Assembly (NCBI GenBank): GCA_900551985.1
Contig: URYG01000063.1
Span: 1 to 14,874 of the forward strand
Length of the DNA: 14,874 bases
From: an uncultured Prevotella sp.
GTDB taxonomy: Bacteria; Bacteroidota; Bacteroidia; Bacteroidales; Bacteroidaceae
Reading direction: 5' to 3'
The notes under the pieces are model-generated. The model was given only the letters and a program-made list of their open reading frames with translations, ran no database searches and was not told the origin of the DNA. Both the position numbers and the translations under genes were made by a program. Below are positions 1-7,479 of the stretch, in pieces; position 1 is the first letter of the stretch, and every line of letters starts with the position of its first letter.

Positions 1-11
1 AAAGAATAGCA

Positions 12-344
12 TTTTACTCTTCACTCTTCACAGATATGGTTTAACAGTCTATTAGATAGGTAGTTATAGTGGTGAAGAGTGGAGACTCACTCTTCACCAC
101 TCTTCACCACTCTTCACCCATATTATTTTAGAGGAAAGAATATCAGAGAGGCAATGGTTCCGTCATCAATGAAGACCAGGCCCTGTCATCAATGAAGACC
201 AGATCTTGGAATAAATGATAGCTGAACCTCGCGATAAGTGAAGAGTGGTGAAGAGTTGTGAAGAGTCAACCATCACTCTTCACCGCCCACACCCCCAGTG
301 TTTATAGGGGTTTCAGCCGATTTGGTGAAGAGTGAAGAGTAAAA
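12..344. repeat. Mirror-symmetric array of twelve GTGAAGAGT boxes
   Basis: The nonamer GTGAAGAGT occurs six times on the plus strand (starts 72, 238, 248, 258, 325, 332). Its complement ACTCTTCAC occurs six times (starts 16, 23, 89, 99, 109, 275). Orientation and spacing mirror around about position 178: an outer pair of doublets (7-bp step), then single boxes (72-80 and 275-283), then inner triplets (10-bp step, 89-117 and 238-266). The outer doublets form a perfect 20-bp inverted repeat (12-31 and 325-344). The inner triplets match at 28 of 29 positions. Sequence between boxes is not complementary, so the symmetry belongs to the boxes. This resembles iterons at replication origins, mobile-element ends or a recombinase site. 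No gene is visible beside it inside the window on the left. Function is inferred, not shown. Confidence 0.85.
162..202 (+). repeat. 18-bp direct repeat at the centre of the box array
   Basis: GTCATCAATGAAGACCAG occurs at 162-179 and again identically at 185-202, a 23-bp step. The pair lies close to the symmetry centre of the GTGAAGAGT array and is the only other repeated sequence inside it. It could be the core of an origin or crossover site, or a simple tandem duplication. Confidence 0.8.
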
Positions 345-404
345 GCGAGAGTAGTCTTTTTACAGATAGTTCAGCTGAATTTTATCTCCCGACGTATCGT
401 TTTG

Positions 405-463
405 TGCCTGGCAATGGCACAAAGTTGCCCTGGTAAAGGGCAATATCTTGCCATAACCAGGCA
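405..463. other. Large two-stem hairpin, possible structured RNA or DNA site
   Basis: Positions 405-419 (TGCCTGGCAATGGCA) pair with 449-463 (TGCCATAACCAGGCA) at 13 of 15 positions. Inside this is a second perfect 6-bp stem, TTGCCC (425-430) with GGGCAA (438-443), closing a 7-nt loop. The strands between stems are both 5 nt. There is no following T run, so it is not an intrinsic terminator. It lies between the box array and the ATPase promoter and overlaps no convincing reading frame. Confidence 0.6.
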
Positions 464-571
464 GTAAATGGAATAAGGCAAAGAATGTCAATATGCCATT
501 ATGCTTTTTTAGGCAAGTAAGAGATTGCTGGGTTAAATTGTCTTAATGAATCCGGAAAAAGGCAGCGAATT

Positions 572-603
572 TTTGGTGCTATGTGTCGAAAAGTGTATCT
601 TTG
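572..603 (+). promoter_or_regulatory. Promoter of the DUF4143 ATPase gene
   Basis: A Bacteroidetes-type promoter: TTTG at 572-575, a 20-bp spacer, then TATCTTTG at 596-603. This matches the TTTG/TAnnTTTG primary sigma consensus. Transcription would start near 610, giving a leader of about 90 nt before the ATG at 702. The -7 box overlaps the end of the first 33-bp-spaced box. Confidence 0.75.
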
Positions 604-696
604 CACAGAATTTATGTGTCAGAAAGTGTGCTGGTAGCATGGCTTTATGTGTTGAAAAGTGTAGTAATCTGGTACATTCATGTGTCTAAAAGTGTA
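581..696 (+). repeat. Four ATGTGTC..AAAGTGT boxes at exactly 33-bp spacing
   Basis: Boxes start at 581 (ATGTGTCGAAAAGTGTA), 614 (ATGTGTCAGAAAGTGTG), 647 (ATGTGTTGAAAAGTGTA) and 680 (ATGTGTCTAAAAGTGTA). Each step is exactly 33 bp, about three helical turns, so all boxes face the same side of the DNA. The sequence between boxes is not conserved. Box 1 overlaps the -7 promoter box; boxes 2 to 4 lie in the predicted leader, and the last ends 5 nt before the ATG. This looks like a cooperative operator, perhaps autoregulatory, but it could act in the RNA leader. Confidence 0.85.
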
Positions 697-701
697 AAGG
701 T

Positions 702-1991
702 ATGAAGAGAAAGGTATATGAACAGCTTCTGGAATGGAAGAGTCGAGAGCATCACAAGCCATTGATTCTTAATGGTGTACGACAATGTGGAAAGACTTAT
801 ATCCTTAAGGAATTCGGTAGGCAGGAATTTGATAGTCTGGCTTACGTAAGTTGCGATAGAAATGTAAACCTGCAAGCCATCTATTCAGGCGATTTTGACG
901 TTGCCAGAATCATTCAGGGCTTAAGTGCCTTGACAGGGGTAGATATTATCCCTGGCAAAACACTTATTTTCCTGGATGAGGTGCAGGCATTTCCTCAGGC
1001 TTTAGAGGCTTTGAAATATTTCTGTGAAGATGCTCCTGAATATCATATTGTAGTAGCTGGTTCTCTGCTGGGAGTAGCTTTGCATGCAGGAGTCTCGTTT
1101 CCTGTAGGCAAGGTGCAGACCTTGCGTCTCTTTCCGATGGATTTCGAGGAATTTCTCATGGCAATGGGCGAGAAGCAGTTGCTGAAGCTGATGCACAGCC
1201 ATGATTATGAACTGATGAATGCTTTTCATGAAAAACTGAAGGACTTACTGCGACAATATTATTATGTAGGTGGTATGCCCGAAGTGGTAAAGGCTTTTGT
1301 TGAAAATAAGTTGCTCAATCAGGTGCGCAGTCTGCAGAACGAGATTCTTTCCAACTATGCCAGTGATTTCTCCAAGCATGCTCCGTCACAGGAAGTACCC
1401 CGAATCGATATGGTTTGGCAGTCTATTCTGGGGCAGTTGTCGAAGGAGAACAAAAAGTTTGTCTATGGCGTATTGAAGAAGGGCGGCAGGGCCAAGGAAT
1501 TTGAGCTTGCCATCCAGTGGCTGGTGGATGCTGGATTGGTGTATAAGATAACAAAGGTGTCAAAGCCGGAGTTGCCTCTGAAGTTTTATGAAGATTTATC
1601 GGCGTTTAAACTCTATTTATGCGATTGCGGGTTGATGGGGGCCATGGCTGATACGCCTGCCAAGGAGGTTCTTTTGGGTGATACGATATTTACGGAATAT
1701 AAAGGTGCTTTTACGGAACAGTATGTGTTGCAGCAGTTGCTTGCATCCGGGTTAAAGCATATCTATTATTACAGTTCTGATACCTCTCGTATGGAAATGG
1801 ATTTCCTGATTCAGCGTGATAGTGCCTTATTGCCTATTGAGGTAAAAGGAGGTACAAGCGTCAAGGCTACCTCGCTTCATCATTATCTGATGGATCATCC
1901 GGATATTTCAGCTATCCGTTATTCCATGTTGCCTTATCGCCAGCAGGCTAATATCACCAACATGCCATTATACGGGGTGTTCTTAAAATGA
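702..1991 (+). CDS. AAA family ATPase with C-terminal DUF4143 domain
   Basis: A 429-residue protein with an N-terminal P-loop ATPase domain and the C-terminal DUF4143 region common in Bacteroidetes. The Walker A motif is GVRQCGKT (residues 25-32) and the Walker B motif is TLIFLDE (87-93, D92/E93). A sensor-like VVAGS follows. The C-terminus carries a PD-(D/E)XK-like signature: D367, then E380-V-K382 in LLPIEVKGG. Family members are numerous paralogues of unknown role; proposals include mobile or defence-like functions, none proven. The ATG follows the fourth 33-bp-spaced box by 5 nt. The stop overlaps the next start as ATGA, so the two genes are probably cotranscribed. It is a diverged paralogue of the minus-strand gene at 9347-10468. 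The family call is firm; the function is unknown. Confidence 0.93.
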   Translation: MKRKVYEQLLEWKSREHHKPLILNGVRQCGKTYILKEFGRQEFDSLAYVSCDRNVNLQAIYSGDFDVARIIQGLSALTGVDIIPGKTLIFLDEVQAFPQALEALKYFCEDAPEYHIVVAGSLLGVALHAGVSFPVGKVQTLRLFPMDFEEFLMAMGEKQLLKLMHSHDYELMNAFHEKLKDLLRQYYYVGGMPEVVKAFVENKLLNQVRSLQNEILSNYASDFSKHAPSQEVPRIDMVWQSILGQLSKENKKFVYGVLKKGGRAKEFELAIQWLVDAGLVYKITKVSKPELPLKFYEDLSAFKLYLCDCGLMGAMADTPAKEVLLGDTIFTEYKGAFTEQYVLQQLLASGLKHIYYYSSDTSRMEMDFLIQRDSALLPIEVKGGTSVKATSLHHYLMDHPDISAIRYSMLPYRQQANITNMPLYGVFLK

Positions 1992-2494
1992 ATTGCAATA
2001 TGGACAGAAAATTATCAATCAGATTTTATAAAGACCGGGAGGTAAGAGCGGTTTGGGACGGGGAACACAACAAGTGGTGGTTCTCCGTTCTGGATATTAT
2101 CGGCGTTTTGAACGAGCAGGATGATTATTCCAAAAACCGTAATTACTGGAAGTATCTGAAGACTAAGCTGAAGAAGGAAAATACTGAGTTGGTTAGTACC
2201 ACTAACCAACTGAAAATGCAGGCAAAGGATGGTAAGATGTATAAGACAGATGTCCTGGATAACGAAGGCATTATGCTGCTAGCCAGGAGCTTTCCTAATA
2301 ATAAGGCTGCTGACTTTCTGGATTGCGCGAATTCAACAAGCAAGTGCAAAATTACTAAATGTTTTTTGCACTTGCTTGTTCCATTAGAAGAAGATATTAC
2401 TCGCTTCATAGTTGTCTTACCTAGGCTTTTTTCAAAAACTTCCTTAAATGATATTCTTGGTTCCAATAAAAAATGTTATTTTTGCATCCAATAA
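1988..2494 (+). CDS. Truncated BRO-N domain protein (decayed)
   Basis: Residues 6-112 resemble the BRO family N-terminal domain found in phage antirepressor-type proteins and Bacteroidetes mobile DNA: REVRAVWDGEHNKWWFSVLDII, then a basic helix RNYWKYLKTKLKKE, then DVLDNEGIMLLARSFPNNKAADFLD (split here for reference). Family members usually continue LDWF and a further domain; here homology stops at D112 (about position 2324). The remaining 56 residues look like read-through of unrelated DNA containing a 17-bp inverted repeat. Translation could start at 1988 (ATGA overlap with the ATPase stop) or at the ATG at 2000. It is best seen as a remnant whose 3' part was lost by insertion, deletion or recombination. 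The BRO-N domain binds DNA in known members; whether this fragment is stable is unknown. Confidence 0.75.
   Translation: MNCNMDRKLSIRFYKDREVRAVWDGEHNKWWFSVLDIIGVLNEQDDYSKNRNYWKYLKTKLKKENTELVSTTNQLKMQAKDGKMYKTDVLDNEGIMLLARSFPNNKAADFLDCANSTSKCKITKCFLHLLVPLEEDITRFIVVLPRLFSKTSLNDILGSNKKCYFCIQ
2335..2380. repeat. Perfect 17-bp inverted repeat at the BRO-N break
   Basis: AACAAGCAAGTGCAAAA (2335-2351) is repeated inverted and without mismatch at 2364-2380, around a 12-nt loop. Neither strand has the T run expected of an intrinsic terminator. It begins about 10 bp after the point where BRO-N homology ends, so it may be an element end or the scar of a rearrangement. It could still fold in the message and stop read-through into the regulator gene. 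Confidence 0.8.
2477..2484 (+). promoter_or_regulatory. Predicted -7 box upstream of the TPR/HTH regulator
   Basis: TATTTTTG fits the Bacteroidetes TAnnTTTG box, 22 bp before the ATG at 2507. A TTGG at 2457-2460 could be the upstream element, but the 16-bp spacer is shorter than usual. The leader would be very short, about 15 nt. Confidence 0.5.
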
Positions 2495-2506
2495 AAGAAA
2501 TATGCA

Positions 2507-4279
2507 ATGATGATAAGAAAGACAACTTATAATTTTCTGCAAATAGTTATCATAACAGTTTTGTTTCTGCTGGTTTCATGTGGCGGGAATCGTGTTGTGG
2601 ATTCCAGAATTTCCAGTGCTGATAGTTTGATGGATGCCTGTCAGGATTCGGCACAGACAGCCTTAGCCATGCTTGATAGTCTAAAGGCGCAGAAGCCTGA
2701 TATGAGCAAGGCACAACAGATGCATTATGATCTAATCTATGCCAAGGCGATGAACAAGAGCTTTGTGGATTTTACCACAGATAGCGTGATGAAGCGGGTG
2801 GTTGCCTATTACGACAAGCACGGCTCTGTGAATGAGCGAATGCTGGCATATTATCTTTTAGGTTGCGTGTATCGGGATCTGCAGGATGCCCCTGCTTCTC
2901 TCGATAACTACAATAAGGCAGTGGAATTGGCTGATACCACGAGTGCTTCGTGTGATTATGCCTTGTTGTCTAGGATTCATGGCGCTATGGGAGATTTGTA
3001 TAGTGTAGGATCTTCCCCTCTGATGACGATAAAGGAAACAAGACTTGCTGCTAAATATGCCTGGTTGGCTAAGGATACATTGGCTGCAGTTGCTGCTTAT
3101 CGTACGCAAGCCAGCGGTTATTATAATTTGGGAAATTCGGATTCAGTCTTGAGTATTTCCCTCAATGCTCATCATTTCTGCATGAAAAACGCGCTGGGTT
3201 CAGAAATGTATCATGGTTTGAATGCTATCATAGATGTCTATATTAACAGGAAAGACTATAAGCGTGCTGGTTATTATATCCAGATGATGCGGCAAAAAGC
3301 AGATCAGTTTATTACCCCAAGTCAGGTTCGTAGAGGTAGTGAACTCTTATATTATAATATAGGTAGATATTATTGCGGCATAGGCAAGGTGGATGAGGGA
3401 ATTGGTTATTTCCATAAGATTCTTACGGCAGACCATATTACTTTTACACATAAAGAGGCGGCTTATGGAGGATTACATACTGCTTATCAGCTCAAGGGGA
3501 TTCCTGATTCCATATCCAAGTATGCCCAGCTGTTTGTCAATGCCAATGATTCTTCCTATAGGCATAGCACTGTGGAGTCTATGTATAATATACAATCCAT
3601 GTATGATTATCAGCATTACCAGCAGCGAGCTCTAAAAGCACAGACGGAGAATCAGCTGCTGTGGCTATCTATGGCTTTGGGCATCGTTGTCTTAATCTTT
3701 GTTGCAGTTGTTGTCTTTTTATACATACGCAAGCAGATGAAGCGGAGAAAGGCAGTATTGCTTGGAATAAACGCAGACTATAATAAGGTGCTCGATGAGT
3801 ATAAGCGTTCTGTTGCCGATTTGAAAATGATAGAAAATAATTTTGAACAATATAGGCAGAAGAAAGAACAGGAAATCCTGCAGATGAATCTGGCTCTGAA
3901 TTCTTTTCATCAGGTTGGTGAAAATGAGAACTGGATGACGGAGATTAGCTTGCTTGATAATGAACTGGTGAATCATTTCCATGCGCAAGCAAATGGAGTG
4001 AGTTGCAAAATCTCAGATAGTGAATGGGAAAAGTTGAAATCATTGGTCGAAAAGCAACAGCCTGATTTTATTCGCTTTATTTCTGCTCCGGGCAAAGGAT
4101 TAACAGACAGAGAATATCTTGTCGCCATATTGGTAAAACTACATTTCATCCCTTCTGAGCTGTCTCTTTTATTGGGTGTCGGGTCGCAGCAAATAACCAA
4201 TATCCGTTCGAAAATCAACAGCAAGCTATTTGGTAAAGGCGGAGCCAAAACCCTTGATGCCAATATCTGGAGGATATAA
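2507..4279 (+). CDS. Membrane-spanning TPR protein with C-terminal LuxR-like HTH
   Basis: A 590-residue protein of a Bacteroidales regulator type. The N-terminus has a lipoprotein-like signal with lipobox LVS-C25. Several TPR-like helical pairs follow (about residues 112-345), for example LLGCVYRDLQDAPASLDNYNKA and YYNIGRYYCGIGKVDEGIGYF. One membrane helix (about 383-407) is followed by the basic stretch RKQMKRRK, then a coiled coil (about 415-462). The C-terminus (about 531-576) resembles a LuxR/GerE helix-turn-helix: LTDREYLVAIL, then SELSLLLGVGSQQITNIRSK, then INSKLF. By the positive-inside rule the TPR part is periplasmic and the HTH cytosolic, giving a transmembrane one-component sensor. 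Its likely target is the downstream barrel gene, 281 bp away. Two adjacent ATGs (2507, 2510) are possible starts. Architecture is seen; the target is inferred. Confidence 0.85.
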   Translation: MMIRKTTYNFLQIVIITVLFLLVSCGGNRVVDSRISSADSLMDACQDSAQTALAMLDSLKAQKPDMSKAQQMHYDLIYAKAMNKSFVDFTTDSVMKRVVAYYDKHGSVNERMLAYYLLGCVYRDLQDAPASLDNYNKAVELADTTSASCDYALLSRIHGAMGDLYSVGSSPLMTIKETRLAAKYAWLAKDTLAAVAAYRTQASGYYNLGNSDSVLSISLNAHHFCMKNALGSEMYHGLNAIIDVYINRKDYKRAGYYIQMMRQKADQFITPSQVRRGSELLYYNIGRYYCGIGKVDEGIGYFHKILTADHITFTHKEAAYGGLHTAYQLKGIPDSISKYAQLFVNANDSSYRHSTVESMYNIQSMYDYQHYQQRALKAQTENQLLWLSMALGIVVLIFVAVVVFLYIRKQMKRRKAVLLGINADYNKVLDEYKRSVADLKMIENNFEQYRQKKEQEILQMNLALNSFHQVGENENWMTEISLLDNELVNHFHAQANGVSCKISDSEWEKLKSLVEKQQPDFIRFISAPGKGLTDREYLVAILVKLHFIPSELSLLLGVGSQQITNIRSKINSKLFGKGGAKTLDANIWRI

Positions 4280-4387
4280 TAGCCATCAGTGTAAAAAATG
4301 TAATATGATACATAAGGCTTTCATTTCTAACATTTTATATTAGTTAGATTTCGTGATAAATGTAAAATGTGTAATCAAGAGATTCGC

Positions 4388-4437
4388 CTCATAACTTTAT
4401 TTTTTATATCTTTGCCCCCAAAAAATGAAGTTATGAG
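4388..4437. promoter_or_regulatory. 18-bp inverted repeat enclosing the barrel gene promoter
   Basis: CTCATAACTTTATTTTTT (4388-4405) and AAAAAATGAAGTTATGAG (4420-4437) are complementary at 17 of 18 positions, and the odd pair is a T-G wobble. The 14-nt loop (4406-4419) contains the -7 box TATCTTTG at 4407-4414. Initiation would fall at about the start of the right arm, so the symmetry is more likely an operator for a dimeric regulator than an RNA hairpin. The TPR/HTH protein encoded just upstream is the obvious candidate binder. The leader to the ATG at 4561 is about 140 nt. Confidence 0.7.
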
Positions 4438-4560
4438 ACATTGGTCCTGAAGGTGAACTGTATAAATGCTGGAACGATGTTGGTAAAGCTGATAGGTTGT
4501 ATGGCTATTTGGACTGAAGAATTATTTGTTGAATCATTGTGCAATTAAACAATAGAAATT

Positions 4561-7461
4561 ATGACAAAACTGTTTACTTTATTTCTTGCCATGTTATTGT
4601 CTGTGGCATGTTACGGTCAGGAAAAGGTGACTATCAAAAGTCGCGTGGTAGATTCCAAGACCCGCAATGACGTGCCGGGAGTCACCGTACAACTCTTATC
4701 CTCAGACAGCACGGTTGTTGAAACCTTGGTGGCGAACAACCATTGGACCCGGGATGATCAGGAAGGTTATTCCTCCATCTTTCAGTTTGATGTGCCAAGA
4801 GTAAAGGCTAACTATATCATTCGTGCCAGCTATCTGGGATATAAGACATCGTATGTTAACATTTCCATAGGTGACCTGAGGAAGAGGGAGTATCTGAGGG
4901 AGCTTCCTCCAGTGGTGTTGCGCCCTGATTCGAAGATGCTGCAGGAGGTAAATGTCGTAGGAAGTAAGGTGAAGTTTTATCATAAGGGAGATACAGTTGT
5001 CTATAATGCCGATGCCTTTGTATTGGCAGAGGGCAGTATGCTTGATGTCCTGGTTCGGCAGATGCCTGGTGTGGAAATTAAAAAAGATGGACGCATCTAT
5101 CACAACGGCCAGTTTGTTGAGAATCTGCTGCTCAACGGCAAGGATTTCTTCAGAGGCAACCAGGAGGTCATGCTGGAGAATCTTCCCTCCTATACCGTCA
5201 AGCAGATAAAGATATACGACAAGTATGGCAAGAACAGCGAATTCCTTGGCCAGAAGCGTGAGGACGACAAGACGTATGTGATGGATGTCAATCTCAAGAA
5301 AGAATATTCCATCGGCTTGCTGGCTAACCTCGAGGGCGGAGCAGGTACGAAAGACCGTTACCTGGGGCGTCTCTTTGCCATGCGCTATACGGACCATTCC
5401 CGCATTACCTTCTATGGAAATGTGAACAATCTTAATGACAACAGAAAGCCTGGCCGCGACTCAGACTGGAACCCCGTTGACATGCCGAAGGGCGACAATA
5501 GGGAGAAGCTGGGCGGATTAGACTATGCGGTGAGTGACAGGAACCAGAAGTTTGACCTCAATGGCAATGTGCAGGTGAGCCATTCCAATCAGGAAGTCAT
5601 TACCAATACCGACCGTGTGAACTTCCTGCAGAAGGGAAATACATTCGATTATGAGCGCCAGAAAGAAACCGTGAAGAATTTCCACCTGACAGCCGTCAAC
5701 CAGCTATACCTTGTATTTAACAACAAGGTAAACCTGCTCCTGAAGCCGGTATTCCAATATGATAAGTTCGACAGGTACGGCAATTATATTTCTGGCACAT
5801 TCTCCTCTATGCAATATGATGTCAGCCGGGAAATGCTCGATAATATTTATGCCGTCGGTTCGGAGAATCTTATCCGCCAGTCCCTGATTAACAGATATAA
5901 GAAGGAGGGATTGGGCAAAGGCTATCAGATGGCAGGAAGTTTCAATGCGGTAAGCACTATCAAGCTCAAGGGCTCTAGTGATTACATCAACCTGATAGGA
6001 CAGGTCTCCTACGATAAGCGCAAGGAGGACTTGTTCAACAAGTATGCCGTACACTATGGTGATGATCAGCAGGTGCAGAATTCCGGCAATCAGTATTTCA
6101 GAAACCATCCAGACCGGAACTTTTTCTATCAGCTGGGGGCAGCCTACAACTTCCGCTTGAGTCAGGCGGTAGAATTGTCCATGTATTACGGTTTTGGTCA
6201 TCGTGACAAGAAACGCCATTCTTCGCTTTATCTGCTGGACCAGCTGGATGGGGCGGAAGAGGAAAGTTCTTCTTCCATAGGATGGCTGCCATCGGTGGCG
6301 GAGTATGAACGCACGAAGGATAGAAGCAACAGCTATGTAAGCCAATATACGGAGGATGCACATAGCCTGATTCCGTCTATCACATGGGACAAGGATACAG
6401 AGCATGGCAACTGGAGTGCGCAGGCCAAACTGGGAATCGTACCGACCCGCCAGAAACTTGCCTATGAGAGAGGAGAGGTAGATACAACCATCGTAAGAAA
6501 CACGGTGCTTCTTACCTTTCCCTTTACCCGACTGAGCTACTGGGTAAAGAATCACACGAAGGGATTCCAGCTGCTCTTCAAGGCAACCCCGAAGCTCCCT
6601 GATCTCCTGAACATGGTGAATATTCAGGATGCGACAGACCCTATGAATGTGAAGCTGGGAAACAGCAGCCTGAAAAATGAGATGGCTTATGACGTGAATC
6701 TTCTCTTCAGCTCTATGAATATTGCCAGACAGCGAAGCCAGAGCCTTCGCCTGGGCTACACCTATCGTGCAAATGCCCTGGCTATGGGATATAGCTATGA
6801 TGCCCATACGGGTGTCAGGAAATATCGTGCAGACAATGTAAATGGCAACTGGAATGCTTCTGCTTCCTATAGTTTCGAGCAGCCGCTTGACAAGATGAAG
6901 CGACTGTCATTTGGAACCTGGACACGTGTGGAATACGTGAACAGCGTAGATCTGATAGGTAACACTGATGGCACGGATTATCAGGCATCCCGCAGCTCTG
7001 TACAGACGACGCTGCTGGATGAAACCTTGAAGCTTGACTATAAGGTAGGTAGCTCTTCTACCATGGGCGTAAAGATATCCGCAGCCTGGAGAAATGTTGA
7101 CGGCAAGGCAATGGACTTCGACCACATCAATGCAGTGGATTTCAACTATGGAGCTACAGCCTCTTTCAATCTGCCTTGGCATATTCAGGTGGGTACCGAC
7201 CTGACCATGTATTCCCGCCGTGGTTACGAAGGAAGTTCAATGAATACCAACGATTTGCTCTGGAATGCCCGCCTTTCCTATACCATGCTCAAGGGAAAGC
7301 TGACGTGGATGCTTGATGGCTTTGACATCCTGGGCAACTTGAACAACATCACTCGTATGGTAAATGCCCAGGGTAGAACCGAGACATTTGTCAATGCCTT
7401 GCCACGCTATGCAATATTGCATGTGGCATATCATTTTAACATGAAGCCCAAGAAGCATTAA
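4561..7461 (+). CDS. Outer-membrane beta-barrel protein, TonB-receptor-like
   Basis: A 966-residue protein. Residues 1-19 form a signal peptide (LFTLFLAMLLSVACYGQ). Residues about 22-125 form a carboxypeptidase-regulatory-like beta-sandwich domain (VTIKSRVVDSKTRNDVPGVTVQLL). Residues about 130-235 resemble a TonB-receptor plug, with LDVLVRQMPGVEIKKDGRIY and NLLLNGKDFFRGN. The rest is a large barrel rich in alternating aromatic and polar strands, with family resemblance to the Bacteroidetes OMP_b-brl_3 group. It ends in a strand reading ILHVAYHF plus a short basic tail. Relatives often sit beside a small GLPGLI-family partner; none is present here, since the downstream region is mobile repeats and then convergent dgt. 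No SusD-like partner is present either. The cargo is unknown. It is probably controlled through the palindromic promoter upstream. Confidence 0.88.
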   Translation: MTKLFTLFLAMLLSVACYGQEKVTIKSRVVDSKTRNDVPGVTVQLLSSDSTVVETLVANNHWTRDDQEGYSSIFQFDVPRVKANYIIRASYLGYKTSYVNISIGDLRKREYLRELPPVVLRPDSKMLQEVNVVGSKVKFYHKGDTVVYNADAFVLAEGSMLDVLVRQMPGVEIKKDGRIYHNGQFVENLLLNGKDFFRGNQEVMLENLPSYTVKQIKIYDKYGKNSEFLGQKREDDKTYVMDVNLKKEYSIGLLANLEGGAGTKDRYLGRLFAMRYTDHSRITFYGNVNNLNDNRKPGRDSDWNPVDMPKGDNREKLGGLDYAVSDRNQKFDLNGNVQVSHSNQEVITNTDRVNFLQKGNTFDYERQKETVKNFHLTAVNQLYLVFNNKVNLLLKPVFQYDKFDRYGNYISGTFSSMQYDVSREMLDNIYAVGSENLIRQSLINRYKKEGLGKGYQMAGSFNAVSTIKLKGSSDYINLIGQVSYDKRKEDLFNKYAVHYGDDQQVQNSGNQYFRNHPDRNFFYQLGAAYNFRLSQAVELSMYYGFGHRDKKRHSSLYLLDQLDGAEEESSSSIGWLPSVAEYERTKDRSNSYVSQYTEDAHSLIPSITWDKDTEHGNWSAQAKLGIVPTRQKLAYERGEVDTTIVRNTVLLTFPFTRLSYWVKNHTKGFQLLFKATPKLPDLLNMVNIQDATDPMNVKLGNSSLKNEMAYDVNLLFSSMNIARQRSQSLRLGYTYRANALAMGYSYDAHTGVRKYRADNVNGNWNASASYSFEQPLDKMKRLSFGTWTRVEYVNSVDLIGNTDGTDYQASRSSVQTTLLDETLKLDYKVGSSSTMGVKISAAWRNVDGKAMDFDHINAVDFNYGATASFNLPWHIQVGTDLTMYSRRGYEGSSMNTNDLLWNARLSYTMLKGKLTWMLDGFDILGNLNNITRMVNAQGRTETFVNALPRYAILHVAYHFNMKPKKH

Positions 7462-7479
7462 TGCCGGAATTAAAATCCT

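Noticed and set aside
12..344. CRISPR array
   Set aside because: Boxes are only 9 bp, occur in both orientations, and lack uniform repeat and spacer lengths; no cas genes are visible.
2335..2380. Intrinsic terminator after the BRO-N gene
   Set aside because: The stem is long and perfect, but neither side carries a T run and it lies inside the open frame.
4388..4437. Invertible (phase-variable) promoter
   Set aside because: The arms are separated by only 14 bp, far too short for the usual Bacteroidales promoter inversions, and no invertase gene is nearby.
5704..6807. Long open frame of 367 codons on the minus strand inside the barrel gene
   Set aside because: It lies antisense to a clear barrel sequence, shows no domain or signal character, and arises from codon bias of the plus-strand gene.
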